In this document: positions 33,385 to 41,644 of the stretch, in pieces
How the letters are laid out: every line of letters begins with the position of its first letter
Numbering within the stretch: the first letter of the stretch is position 1
Source: Clostridiales bacterium
Lineage (GTDB): Bacteria; Bacillota; Clostridia; Christensenellales; Borkfalkiaceae
Reading direction: 5' to 3'
DNA: 64,000 nucleotides
NCBI GenBank assembly: GCA_015071005.1
Contig: SVIG01000004.1
Span: 1-64,000, forward strand
Notes under the pieces: model-generated
What the model was told of the DNA's origin: nothing
The model's input: the letters and a program-made list of their open reading frames with translations, nothing else
Database searches by the model: none
Program-made: the position numbers and the translations under genes

Positions 33385-35391
33385 ATGAAGCTTTCCATGC
33401 TGCGCTCGATTGGTGAAAAGCGCGAAAAGGATTTTAATAAGCTTGGGATATTTACGGCGGAGGATCTCGTCCGCTTTTATCCGCGCGCCTATCTGGATTT
33501 AACGGAAAGGGTTTCTTTGCGCGGCGCGTACAACAACGATATGGTGCTCGTCGCTTGCGAAGTCACCCGTCTTGCGCCCGTCAACCACGCGAGTCGGCTG
33601 AAAGTGGTTAAGGCGTATTGTTCGCAGGACGGCTTTCCGTTCACCGTCGTATGGTTCAATCAGCCGTACGTCGCGCAAAAGCTGAAAGCAGGGGAATACC
33701 TTTTCTACGGGCGTGTTCAAAACAAATTCGGGCAAGTTTCCCTTGTGAATCCTACCTTTGAGCCACTCGATAAAAACTACCGCTTAAAGGGGATCGTACC
33801 CGTCTATTCGTTGAAGGGTTCGCTCTCGCAAAAGGTGGTGCGCGCGGCGGTAAAGGAAGCGTTGCAAAGGGTGGATCTTTCGACGGTTATTCCTTGGCAA
33901 ATTGTGAAAAAATTCGGTTTGCCAGATTTGGAAAGGGCGTATTTTGAAGTGCATAACCCGACGTCGCACGAGAAAAAGGACGTCGCGTCCGAGCGTATTG
34001 CGCTCGAAGAATATTTCACGCTTATTTCCGCGTTCAAAATCATCAAGGGCGGAAAGGAAGAAGTGCGCTTGCATAATTATACGGTGACGGCGAAGGACGT
34101 AAAAGCCTTTTCCGAGCGTTTTGGATTTGAGTTCACCGACGGACAAAAACGCGCTGTCAATGAAATTTTCGTGAACTTGAACGAGCCCACAAAGATGAAT
34201 AGACTCATTCAAGGGGACGTTGGCAGCGGTAAAACGGCGGTCGCTCTATGCGGTATTTACATGGCGGTAAAGAGCGGCTTTAAGGCGGCGTATTTATCTC
34301 CGACGGAAGTACTTGCCGAGCAAAACTATCACGTTTTGGAGCGGTATTTCCCCGATTATAGGGTGGGGTATCTTGCCGGCGGTATGACGGCGAAAGAGAA
34401 ACGGGAAATGAAGACGCGGCTTAAAAATGGTGAAATCGACATCATTTGCGGTACGCATGCGATTATTCAAGGGGACGTGGAAATCCCGAATTTGAGTTTT
34501 ATCGTATGCGACGAACAGCACCGTTTCGGTGTGGCGCAGCGTAACGCGCTTGCGGAAAAAGGGGAAGGGACGGATATGCTCGTCATGAGCGCGACGCCTA
34601 TTCCACGCACTCTTTCCTTGATTTTCTATGGGGATTTGGACGTCACGACGATTACGGACAAGCCCAAAGCACGTCAAGAAATTGCAACGAGTATTATCCC
34701 CGAAAGCAAGTATGACGATATGCTTGACTACGTGCAAAAGGAAACGGCGGCGGGCAAGCAAGCGTATATGGTTTGCGCGAAAATCGAAGATGATGAAGAA
34801 GGCTCGATTATGAGCGTCACCGAGCTTTACGAGGAATTAAAAGGTCGGCTGCCGACCGTCCGCTTTGGATTGCTTCACGGCAAAATGAAGGAAAAGGAAA
34901 AGACGGAAGTGATGACGGCGTTCAAAAACCGCGAATACGATTGCTTGGTATCGACGACGGTTATTGAAGTGGGCGTAGACGTGCCTAACGCGACGATTAT
35001 GATTATTTATAACGCCGAAAGATTCGGTCTTTCACAGCTCCACCAGCTCCGAGGCCGCGTAGGGCGCGGCGCGGAAAAGAGCTACTGCTTCTTGCTGCAA
35101 GGCGCGGAGAGCGATACGGCGAAGGAACGGCTCTTGACCTTAAAAAATAACACGGATGGTTTCAAGATTGCGGAGAAGGATTTAGAAATGCGCGGCAGCG
35201 GCGATTTCTTCGGTACGCGGCAATCGGGGAAAGTGCTTACGGATATTAAGAATTTGCGCTATCCGACGAGTGTGATTTTCACGGCGAAAAAGATGAGCGA
35301 CGACGCTTTCGCGATGGGACTTGCGGACGAGCGAGTTCGCGAGGCGGCGATTAAAAAATATGAAAGTTTGAAAGACGTTGTACTCAATTAA
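33385..35391 (+). CDS. recG: ATP-dependent DNA helicase RecG
   Basis: Branch-migration helicase for stalled forks and recombination intermediates. 668 residues. N-terminal wedge/OB domain (RAYNNDMVLVACEVTRL), then superfamily 2 motifs: Walker A QGDVGSGKTAVA near 280, VCDEQHRFG (DEQH box), MSATPIPRTLS and the C-terminal QLRGRVGRG. RecG follows fakA as in the Bacillus cluster, but sdaAB is absent. GTAGGTG lies before the ATG. Confidence 0.96.
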   Translation: MKLSMLRSIGEKREKDFNKLGIFTAEDLVRFYPRAYLDLTERVSLRGAYNNDMVLVACEVTRLAPVNHASRLKVVKAYCSQDGFPFTVVWFNQPYVAQKLKAGEYLFYGRVQNKFGQVSLVNPTFEPLDKNYRLKGIVPVYSLKGSLSQKVVRAAVKEALQRVDLSTVIPWQIVKKFGLPDLERAYFEVHNPTSHEKKDVASERIALEEYFTLISAFKIIKGGKEEVRLHNYTVTAKDVKAFSERFGFEFTDGQKRAVNEIFVNLNEPTKMNRLIQGDVGSGKTAVALCGIYMAVKSGFKAAYLSPTEVLAEQNYHVLERYFPDYRVGYLAGGMTAKEKREMKTRLKNGEIDIICGTHAIIQGDVEIPNLSFIVCDEQHRFGVAQRNALAEKGEGTDMLVMSATPIPRTLSLIFYGDLDVTTITDKPKARQEIATSIIPESKYDDMLDYVQKETAAGKQAYMVCAKIEDDEEGSIMSVTELYEELKGRLPTVRFGLLHGKMKEKEKTEVMTAFKNREYDCLVSTTVIEVGVDVPNATIMIIYNAERFGLSQLHQLRGRVGRGAEKSYCFLLQGAESDTAKERLLTLKNNTDGFKIAEKDLEMRGSGDFFGTRQSGKVLTDIKNLRYPTSVIFTAKKMSDDAFAMGLADERVREAAIKKYESLKDVVLN

Positions 35392-35450
35392 GAGGAATAA
35401 AAAAAATCGCAAAAAAATGACAAAAAAGGCAATTTTTTTTCTTGTGGGTA

Positions 35451-35479
35451 TTGACGGATAAAGAAAAATGTAGTATAAT
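35451..35479 (+). promoter_or_regulatory. Promoter of the HisE-like gene
   Basis: TTGACG (35451-35456), 17 nt, TATAAT (35474-35479), followed by GGAGGTG before the ATG. Confidence 0.78.
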
Positions 35480-35512
35480 AGACACGAAGGATGCTATACG
35501 GAGGTGTAACTG

Positions 35513-36154
35513 ATGGCAACGAAACAAGATGTAAATGTAAACATCAAGAATATTAAGCTCAATAAAGAAGGATTGATTCCCGTTGTTGTGCAAGATTACG
35601 AGAGCGGCGAAGTGCTGATGCTCGGGCATATGAATCCAGAAGCGGCGGAAAAGACGTTTGCTACCGGTTACGCGCATTACTATAGCCGTTCCAAAAAGGC
35701 GGTGACCAAGTACGGAGAATCGCTTGGCAATACGCAAAAAGTGAAGGCGGCGTTTTTGAACGCGGAAAATACGCAGCTTCTTTTGAAGGTTCGTCAGAAG
35801 GGTAAAGTGGACGTAGAAAAGAATTCTTTTAGCGCGTTTTCTCAACAGATTGTTGGCGAATACAACGATATCGGCGCTGAAATGTTCGGTAGACTTCAAC
35901 GCATCATTACGGACGTGAAGAATAACCCCGAAGAAGGCGCTTATACGAGCTTCCTTTTCGTGCGCGGCGTGGATAGAATCGGCAAGAAGGTCGGTGAAGA
36001 AGCGGTCGAGCTGGTTATCGCGGCGAAGAACGGCGAAAAGAACGGCGTTGTGTGCGAAGCGGCGGATCTTCTCTACCACGTAATGGTGCTCTTGAACGCG
36101 GAAGACGTGAAGATTTCCGAGGTTTGCGCGGAGCTTTGCAAGCGTAATAGATAA
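35513..36154 (+). CDS. HisIE-type fusion with a degenerate HisI half and an intact HisE pyrophosphohydrolase half
   Basis: 213 residues. The C-terminal HisE domain (about 120-213) is complete: AYTSFLFVRGVDRIGKKVGEE and EAADLLYHVMVLL hold the acidic residues for Mg and phosphoribosyl-ATP hydrolysis. The N-terminal HisI (cyclohydrolase) half keeps its outline (GLIPVVVQDYESGEVLMLGH, YYSRSKKAV, ESLGNTQKV), but the metal sites are gone. The DCDxD motif reads LNAENT, and the ACHTG..SCF zinc motif reads KVDVEKNSFSAF with no Cys. It is therefore probably not a cyclohydrolase. No other histidine genes are in the window. It may be a remnant of HisIE or a repurposed pyrophosphatase. It has its own promoter and terminator. 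Confidence 0.82.
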   Translation: MATKQDVNVNIKNIKLNKEGLIPVVVQDYESGEVLMLGHMNPEAAEKTFATGYAHYYSRSKKAVTKYGESLGNTQKVKAAFLNAENTQLLLKVRQKGKVDVEKNSFSAFSQQIVGEYNDIGAEMFGRLQRIITDVKNNPEEGAYTSFLFVRGVDRIGKKVGEEAVELVIAAKNGEKNGVVCEAADLLYHVMVLLNAEDVKISEVCAELCKRNR

Positions 36155-36170
36155 TTGGATATAGACGAAT

Positions 36171-36204
36171 AAAGCCGCTTTGGTAATCTTGCCAAAGCGG
36201 CTTT
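36171..36204 (+). terminator. Rho-independent terminator of the HisE-like gene
   Basis: Perfect 13 bp stem AAAGCCGCTTTGG / CCAAAGCGGCTTT with an 8 nt loop; only a short T stretch follows. Confidence 0.75.
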
Positions 36205-36303
36205 CTAATATCTATGCGGAAACGCAAAAGAGGATTGCCATGGCGGCTTTCTAATATCTATGCAGAAACGCCAAAAGGGGATAGCCAAGCGGCTTTCTAA
36301 TAT
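36197..36303 (+). repeat. 46 bp tandem repeat derived from a terminator arm
   Basis: Units begin GCGGCTTTCTAATAT at 36197, 36243 and 36289, exactly 46 bases apart. The first two are near identical and the third is partial. Each unit starts with the 3' arm of the preceding terminator, so the terminator arm appears to have been duplicated in tandem. Confidence 0.8.
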
Positions 36304-36689
36304 TTTGAAGAGCGCAAGCATTTCGCGCGGAAGTGATAAATACGATTATTCAAGAGCCTTTCTAATTCCTTGAAATGCTTTCAAATCGCCTCTTCATTAT
36401 GGTTAAATGTGCAATTCTACTGTGGGTAGAGTGGATTTTTTTGGCGGTAGAGTAAAAAAATGGGGTTAGTAGAGGAAGAATTTCCACAAAAAACTTGTTT
36501 TTTGGGAAAAAATAGGGTAAAATAATAGGTGTGGCTTGCAAGGATTCTACCTTGCAATTCAGTTTTGCAAAAGGATACGTATTCCCGAAAAATACTCAAA
36601 ATTTCCCCGAATACGACAAAATATATATACTGCCCTATGATAAGATATTCTTTGCTGAAAAACAAGGAATATTTCCATAGGAGCGGAGT
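36304..36689. other. Intergenic region upstream of minD
   Basis: About 385 bases with no gene. It contains a perfect 8 bp hairpin TTGCAAGG / CCTTGCAA near 36537-36558 and AT-rich runs. A possible -10 lies near 36635 (TATACT), but I find no convincing -35. I see no known RNA family. Confidence 0.4.
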
Positions 36690-37460
36690 ATGGCAAGAAA
36701 GATTGTAATTACGAGCGGAAAGGGCGGAGTAGGCAAGACGACGGTGGCGGCGCAACTTGCCGCGCAGCTTGCAAAAAAGGGCTGCCGAGTAATCCTTTGC
36801 GACGGGGATTTGGGTTTGAATAATATCGACGTCGCGGCAGGAGTGGAAAATCTCGTCACGTACGATTTGGTGGACGTCATTGAAGGTCGGTGCAGAGCAA
36901 AGCAGGCGCTTGTCAAGCATCCGAAAATCCCCACTTTATACGTTTTAGCGAGCAGTCATTCCGCGCCCGAGCGGTACGTATCGTCGCAAGCGATGAAAGT
37001 GGTTTTAGAAACCCTTGCGCCACAATTTGATTTTATCATTATCGACTGTCCTGCAGGGATAGACGACGGCTTTCATAGAGCGGTGGCGGCGGCTGACGAG
37101 GCGATTGTGGTGACGACGCCGCGGATTTCTGCGCTTCGCGATGCGGATAAGGCGCTCACGGTGCTCAAAAGTTATCAGTTAAACGGGCTTTCGGTGGTCG
37201 TGAATATGCTGCGTGGGGACTTGCTTTTGTCGGGCGAGTGTCTTTCTCCCAAGGACGTGCAAGAGCTTTTGAAAACGCCGATTCTTGGCGTACTGCCCGA
37301 AACAAATTCTATTTGTGAAGGGGATTTGACCCTTTCTCACGTTGCCTTTCGCATACTTGCGAACAACCTTTTGACGGGCAAACGAAGGCTCTACGACGTG
37401 ACGAAAAAATACAGCGGCTTCTTCGGAAATATCCGCCGCGTGTTAAAGCAAAGGCTTTAA
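36690..37460 (+). CDS. minD: Septum-site determining ATPase MinD
   Basis: Membrane-associated ATPase that positions the division site by keeping the MinC inhibitor at the poles. 256 residues. Deviant Walker A GKGGVGKTTVAA with signature lysine near residue 10, CDGDLGLNNIDV (Walker A' region), FIIIDCPAGIDDG (Walker B). The C-terminus ends in an amphipathic basic helix (FFGNIRRVLKQRL) as needed for membrane binding. No minC is present in the window. A small gene follows after 11 bases and could encode a MinE-like partner. Confidence 0.9.
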   Translation: MARKIVITSGKGGVGKTTVAAQLAAQLAKKGCRVILCDGDLGLNNIDVAAGVENLVTYDLVDVIEGRCRAKQALVKHPKIPTLYVLASSHSAPERYVSSQAMKVVLETLAPQFDFIIIDCPAGIDDGFHRAVAAADEAIVVTTPRISALRDADKALTVLKSYQLNGLSVVVNMLRGDLLLSGECLSPKDVQELLKTPILGVLPETNSICEGDLTLSHVAFRILANNLLTGKRRLYDVTKKYSGFFGNIRRVLKQRL

Positions 37461-37471
37461 GGCGGTGGAGC

Positions 37472-37705
37472 ATGAAAGAAAGAATAGACGGTTTTAAGCG
37501 GATTAACGACGTATTACAGGCGGATAAATCGGTGATGAGCGATAGCTGTAAAGCGCTCGTTTTGCAGGATTTTGCCGAGAAATTTAACGAGTATTTCGAT
37601 TTAATCGGTTTGCCGAGAATGGAGTTGACCTGCAAAAACGGTACGTATAGCGTGACCCTTTCCTTTGAAGCGGAGCGGATACGAAAATTTCAAGTGTTAA
37701 AATGA
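37472..37705 (+). CDS. Small protein of unknown function, candidate MinE-like partner of MinD
   Basis: 77 residues, soluble. An N-terminal basic helix (KERIDGFKRINDVLQADKS) is followed by a helix (CKALVLQDFAEKFNEYF) and beta strands (MELTCKNGTYSVTLSFEAER). The helix-then-strand layout and size recall the MinE topological specificity domain, and the gene directly follows minD. I do not see clear MinE motifs, so the match is positional and structural guesswork. It could equally be a lineage-specific protein. Confidence 0.5.
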   Translation: MKERIDGFKRINDVLQADKSVMSDSCKALVLQDFAEKFNEYFDLIGLPRMELTCKNGTYSVTLSFEAERIRKFQVLK

Positions 37706-37763
37706 GCAATTTGAAAAATTGCGTGGTTTTATAAAAACAGTACCTAAAAAGGAGTATTTACCT

Positions 37764-38639
37764 ATGGAAAAGAGAAATTTTGACATTGTGACTGACTCGG
37801 GCTGCGATATGCCTGCGGAATATTTGGAACAGCACGGCGTTTCTTGCGCGAAGCTTGGTTTCACGATGAACAATATCAATTATGAGGGCGAGGGCGGCGA
37901 ACATATCACGGAGAAAGAATTCTACGCAAAGCTCCGTGCAGGCAGTATGCCTACCACCTATCAAGTGACGGGGGAAATGGCACGCCAGCACATTGAAAAA
38001 TCCTTAAAGGTTGGCCGCGACGTACTCGTCGTTGCGTTCTCGGGCGGGCTTTCGGGTACGGCAGGCAGCTTTATCGTAGCGGCTCGTCAGCTTTCCGAAG
38101 AATATCCCGATAGAAAAATCCGCGTAATCGATTCTCTTTGCGCGTCCATGGGGCAAGGCTTGCTTTTGCATTACGTTGTGAAGAAAGCGGATGAAGGGGC
38201 TTCGATCGACGAAACGTACGAATATGCGGAAACATTGAAATTGAAGATTTGCCACCACTTTACGGTGGACAACCTTTTCCACTTGAAGCGCGGCGGCCGC
38301 GTTTCTACGGCGAGTGCGATTATCGGCTCGATGCTCAAAATTAAGCCCGTTATGCACGTGGATAATGAAGGCAAGCTTACGGTGCTTTCCAAGGTTATGG
38401 GTAGAAAGAAATCGCTCGCGACGCTCGTGGAAAACTTGTTTGCAAGCGCGGATATGGATGAAACGGATCCCATTTTTATCAGCCATGGCGACTGTATCGA
38501 GGACGTGGAATACGTAAAAGGCTTGATTCTTCAAAGACTGCCGAACGTCGAAATTTACGTGCATTACGTCGGTACGGTAATCGGTACGCACTCGGGCGCA
38601 GGCACGGTAGCGCTCTTTAACAAGGGTAAACAAAGATAA
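37764..38639 (+). CDS. DegV-family fatty acid-binding protein (FakB type)
   Basis: 291 residues; ATG behind AAAGGAG is chosen. DegV signatures: FDIVTDSGCDMPAEYLE at the N-terminus, VVAFSGGLSGTAGSF around 95 and a C-terminal VGTVIGTHSGAGTVAL. Family members bind one fatty acid and present it to FakA for phosphorylation. With fakA 4 kb upstream this genome has at least one complete kinase pair. Lipid preference cannot be read from sequence. Confidence 0.92.
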   Translation: MEKRNFDIVTDSGCDMPAEYLEQHGVSCAKLGFTMNNINYEGEGGEHITEKEFYAKLRAGSMPTTYQVTGEMARQHIEKSLKVGRDVLVVAFSGGLSGTAGSFIVAARQLSEEYPDRKIRVIDSLCASMGQGLLLHYVVKKADEGASIDETYEYAETLKLKICHHFTVDNLFHLKRGGRVSTASAIIGSMLKIKPVMHVDNEGKLTVLSKVMGRKKSLATLVENLFASADMDETDPIFISHGDCIEDVEYVKGLILQRLPNVEIYVHYVGTVIGTHSGAGTVALFNKGKQR

Positions 38640-38660
38640 GCATAGATAGGGAAATACGGA

Positions 38661-38699
38661 ATCCCCCGATTTGCGGATGCAAATCGGGGGATATTTTTT
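38661..38699 (+). terminator. Rho-independent terminator after the DegV gene
   Basis: Perfect 14 bp stem ATCCCCCGATTTGC / GCAAATCGGGGGAT with GGAT loop, then T run. The stem is almost the same as the one at 39879-39914. Confidence 0.88.
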
Positions 38700-38708
38700 G
38701 TTTTGCTA

Positions 38709-38737
38709 TTGACAAAAGTTAATTTCTTTACTATAAT
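38709..38737 (+). promoter_or_regulatory. Consensus promoter of the membrane protein gene
   Basis: TTGACA (38709-38714), 17 nt, TATAAT (38732-38737). Confidence 0.8.
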
Positions 38738-38782
38738 AGTGGAAACGGGTATCCGTAAAAAGCACGAAAGAGGAGTTTTGTA

Positions 38783-39865
38783 ATGATAACGTATAGAAGG
38801 CAATGTGAGTTACTCAAAGAAATCAAAGAAGAGCCGAGCATTAAAAAGCAGACGCGAAAGCGGGATATTTTGACGTGGATAAACCTTATAGTGCTTTTAG
38901 GTGGGCTTTCCGTGTTTTTGTGCGTTCTTTTTGGCGATCTTATGCGTTCGGGGAAGAAACAAAGCGTCAAGGTGATAACCATCGAGGGGATTTCTTTTGC
39001 GGTGATGATTGCTGCGATGATTTTTGGTAACTTTATTAACGGGCTCACTCAAAAAATTCGCACGGAAATAAAAGAGAAATTAGACGCGAAAATTATTGCG
39101 GATGCGAATGAAACGGACGCAAAGGGCGAGCTTTCGGACAAGGAAAAGCTTGCGTATTATCAAGAAAAACACCAGAAAGAAGACGAAGAAATTGCAATCG
39201 TTAAGAAATATTATTCTTTTTGCTGGGCAAAATGCGCGATTCCTTTGGTGCTTGCGGTTGTGGCGTTGTTTTTTATGCCGTTGAAGGTGTTAGGCGGTTT
39301 GGGTGGCGAAACGAGTTTGTTTGAATGTGTGAAGGATTTTATTAAGGGCTTTGGCGCGAAAAAAGAAGAAGAAAAGTTCGTTAATACACTACTTGGAAGC
39401 TTTATCGGTGGGGATTCGGTCAGCTTTGGTAAAATGATGCTTCGATTGTATACATTCTTATTTTTCATTGCCGCGGCGGTAAGCTTTATTGGAAACATGA
39501 TTAAGGGGATTTACCGTATTTACCGTGCGCAAAGGTTGGCGGAAAAGACCGTCCGCGTTAAGGATAAATTGATTGTAAATATAGAGTATGCAGAATATTT
39601 TCATAGGGCATATTCCTCGCCGAATTGGAATATTATCCGTCTTGTTTTAGGGACGGCGTTTAAGGGCGTGGCGTTGCTTGCGTTCCCGATTATGTTTGCG
39701 GATTATCTCTATGCAAACGATAACCTTTTGATTGTCGTTTCCGTGATTTTGTTGCTTTTGGACACGGGATTGCATGCGGCGAAAATGTGGTACGCATATC
39801 AAAATAAAGAAGATTTGCAAGTACTGCTTCCCTTATTTGAAAAAGATAGTACCTTTTTAATCTAA
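38783..39865 (+). CDS. Multi-pass membrane protein of unknown function
   Basis: 360 residues, about six transmembrane helices: two near residues 30-80, one near 150-170, one near 215-240, and two near 290-335. A charged cytoplasmic segment between the second and third (KLAYYQEKHQKEDEEIAIVK) looks helical. Another acidic region lies near 185-210. I recognise no family motif. The gene has its own promoter, a GAGGAG ribosome binding site and terminators on both sides, so it stands alone. Confidence 0.65.
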   Translation: MITYRRQCELLKEIKEEPSIKKQTRKRDILTWINLIVLLGGLSVFLCVLFGDLMRSGKKQSVKVITIEGISFAVMIAAMIFGNFINGLTQKIRTEIKEKLDAKIIADANETDAKGELSDKEKLAYYQEKHQKEDEEIAIVKKYYSFCWAKCAIPLVLAVVALFFMPLKVLGGLGGETSLFECVKDFIKGFGAKKEEEKFVNTLLGSFIGGDSVSFGKMMLRLYTFLFFIAAAVSFIGNMIKGIYRIYRAQRLAEKTVRVKDKLIVNIEYAEYFHRAYSSPNWNIIRLVLGTAFKGVALLAFPIMFADYLYANDNLLIVVSVILLLLDTGLHAAKMWYAYQNKEDLQVLLPLFEKDSTFLI

Positions 39866-39878
39866 AAATGGGATAAAG

Positions 39879-39914
39879 AACTCCCCCGATTTGCCTTTGC
39901 AAATCGGGGGAGTT
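39879..39914. terminator. Bidirectional terminator between convergent genes
   Basis: Perfect 16 bp stem AACTCCCCCGATTTGC / GCAAATCGGGGGAGTT with CTTT loop, placed between the membrane protein gene and trmO, which face each other. Confidence 0.85.
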
Positions 39915-39921
39915 CTTCTAA

Positions 39922-40602
39922 TTATTCCACTTCAAAAACGTCAAAGACGGTAAGCGTGTCCGCGTTTACGGTGAATTTTATTTCAAAATCGGCAAACCGC
40001 ATACCGTACTCGCGCGTGGGATCGTCTTGATAAGAAGGACGGGGATCGTCGGCAAGACATTCCAAAAGTCCGTCCTGCTTATCCTTGGGGATTTTTTCTA
40101 ACAGATGGGTAGGAAATTCCACTTGCAAGCGGTAATCCTTTTTCTCGTCCGCATAGCCGCCGACTGCGCCTAAATGGCAATCCGCATAGGGCAGGTAGGG
40201 CTTGATATCGAAAATGGGAGTGTTGTCGAGCAAATCCGCGCCCGAAACAATCAGTACTGCGCCAACGTCCGCGCGCTGTTCAATGCGTTCTAATTTAACG
40301 CAGGAAAGTCCGATGGGATTGGGGCGGAAGGGGGAGCGGCTGGCAAAAACGCCCACTCGTTCGTTGCCGCCAAGTCTTGGCGGGCGCACCGTTGCCGACC
40401 AACTCTCTTTATGTGCTTTCGAGAAATCGAAAATCAGCCAAAGATGAGAAAACTGCTCGATGGCGCGTAAGGCGTCGATTGTGCGGTATTCGGGCTCGAA
40501 GATGATTTCCGAAGTCAAGGACGGCGCTCGTCCGCTTTGGCGGGGTATGCCGAATTTTTCCTTGAAATCCGTTTTTATATAAGCGATAGGTTTGATTTCC
40601 AT
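39922..40602 (-). CDS. trmO: tRNA (N6-threonylcarbamoyladenosine37-N6)-methyltransferase TrmO
   Basis: Adds a methyl group to t6A37 in some tRNAs. 226 residues of the TsaA/UPF0066 family: N-terminal PIAYIKTDFKEKFGIPRQ, WLIFDFSKAH, VGVFASRSPFRPNPIGLS and DNTPIFDIKPYLPYADC with the SAM- and tRNA-contacting residues. The C-terminal extension (FTVNADTLTVFDVFEVE) matches the bacterial long form. It faces the membrane protein gene across the shared terminator. Confidence 0.93.
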   Translation of the reverse strand: MEIKPIAYIKTDFKEKFGIPRQSGRAPSLTSEIIFEPEYRTIDALRAIEQFSHLWLIFDFSKAHKESWSATVRPPRLGGNERVGVFASRSPFRPNPIGLSCVKLERIEQRADVGAVLIVSGADLLDNTPIFDIKPYLPYADCHLGAVGGYADEKKDYRLQVEFPTHLLEKIPKDKQDGLLECLADDPRPSYQDDPTREYGMRFADFEIKFTVNADTLTVFDVFEVE

Positions 40603-40683
40603 AGTAAAGCTATTATAAACGCTTTGCGGTTGTTTGTCAAGCGGATATTTTTCGAAAAAATACGCAAACGCGCGTAAAAATCG

Positions 40684-40747
40684 TTGCCATTAGCGTTTAA
40701 TTATATTATAATAAAAACATATTTTCTTAAACCCTGTTGGGTTTAAG
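40684..40747 (+). promoter_or_regulatory. metF promoter and leader hairpin
   Basis: TTGCCA (40684-40689), 17 nt, TATAAT (40707-40712). A perfect 9 bp hairpin CTTAAACCC-tgtt-GGGTTTAAG (40726-40747) lies between promoter and start and would be at the 5' end of the mRNA. I find no SAM or cobalamin riboswitch features. Confidence 0.6.
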
Positions 40748-40762
40748 CGTTTATGGTGGATT

Positions 40763-41644
40763 ATGAAACTTACGGAAATCTTCAAAACAAACCGTTGTTC
40801 CCTTTCTTTCGAGGTGTTTCCCCCGAAAACGGACGACTTATTCGACAGCGTAAAAACGGCGACGGAAGAGATCGCTCGTCTTTCGCCTGCGTTCATGAGC
40901 GTGACCTACGGCGCGGGCGGCGGTACGAGCAAGCACACGCTCGCGATTGCGAAAAATATCAAGGACGAGTGCGGTGTGGAAAGCTTGGCGCACTTGACCT
41001 GCGTTTCGTCTACTCGTGAAACGGTGCAAGCAAGAATCGCCGATTTCAAGGCGGCGGGGATTGAAAACGTCATGGCGCTCCGTGGGGATATTCCTGCGGA
41101 TTTGAAAGACGCCGACCGTTCGAATTGGGCGTATCGGCACGCAGTCGAGCTTGTTCGCGAGCTGAAAGCGCAAGGGGATTTTTGCATTGGTGGCGCGTGC
41201 TATCCCGAAGTACACCCCGAAAGCGCGAACCAAAACGAAGATATCCGTTATTTGAAAGAAAAGGTGGACGCAGGCTGCGATTTTTTGACGACGCAGATGT
41301 TTTTCGATAACAATCTTTTGTATAATTTCCTTTATAAAATTCGTCAGGCTGGGATTGAAGTACCCGTTATCGCAGGGATTATGCCGATTACGAACGCAAA
41401 GCAAGTAGAGCGCGCGATTCATCTTTCGGGCTCGTTTATGCCTCAACGCTTTAAGACGCTCGTGGACAAGTTCGGCGACGAGCCTGCGGCGATGAAGCAG
41501 GCAGGGATCGCGTATGCGACCGAGCAAATCATCGATCTTTTTGCGAACGGCGTGACGAACGTGCACGTCTATTCAATGAATAAACCGGACGTCGCAGCGA
41601 CCATTCAAAGCAATCTTTCGTCCATACTTGGCAAGCATGTATAA
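40763..41644 (+). CDS. metF: 5,10-methylenetetrahydrofolate reductase
   Basis: FAD enzyme making 5-methyl-THF for methionine synthase. 293 residues, typical of the short bacterial form. Motifs: SFEVFPPKTD at the N-terminus (catalytic Glu), MSVTYGAGG, HLTCVSST, RGDIPAD, CIGGACYPEVHPES and TTQMFFDN. It overlaps the following reactivation gene by 8 bases. The metF, reactivation, metH run is one functional unit for methyl transfer to homocysteine. Confidence 0.96.
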   Translation: MKLTEIFKTNRCSLSFEVFPPKTDDLFDSVKTATEEIARLSPAFMSVTYGAGGGTSKHTLAIAKNIKDECGVESLAHLTCVSSTRETVQARIADFKAAGIENVMALRGDIPADLKDADRSNWAYRHAVELVRELKAQGDFCIGGACYPEVHPESANQNEDIRYLKEKVDAGCDFLTTQMFFDNNLLYNFLYKIRQAGIEVPVIAGIMPITNAKQVERAIHLSGSFMPQRFKTLVDKFGDEPAAMKQAGIAYATEQIIDLFANGVTNVHVYSMNKPDVAATIQSNLSSILGKHV

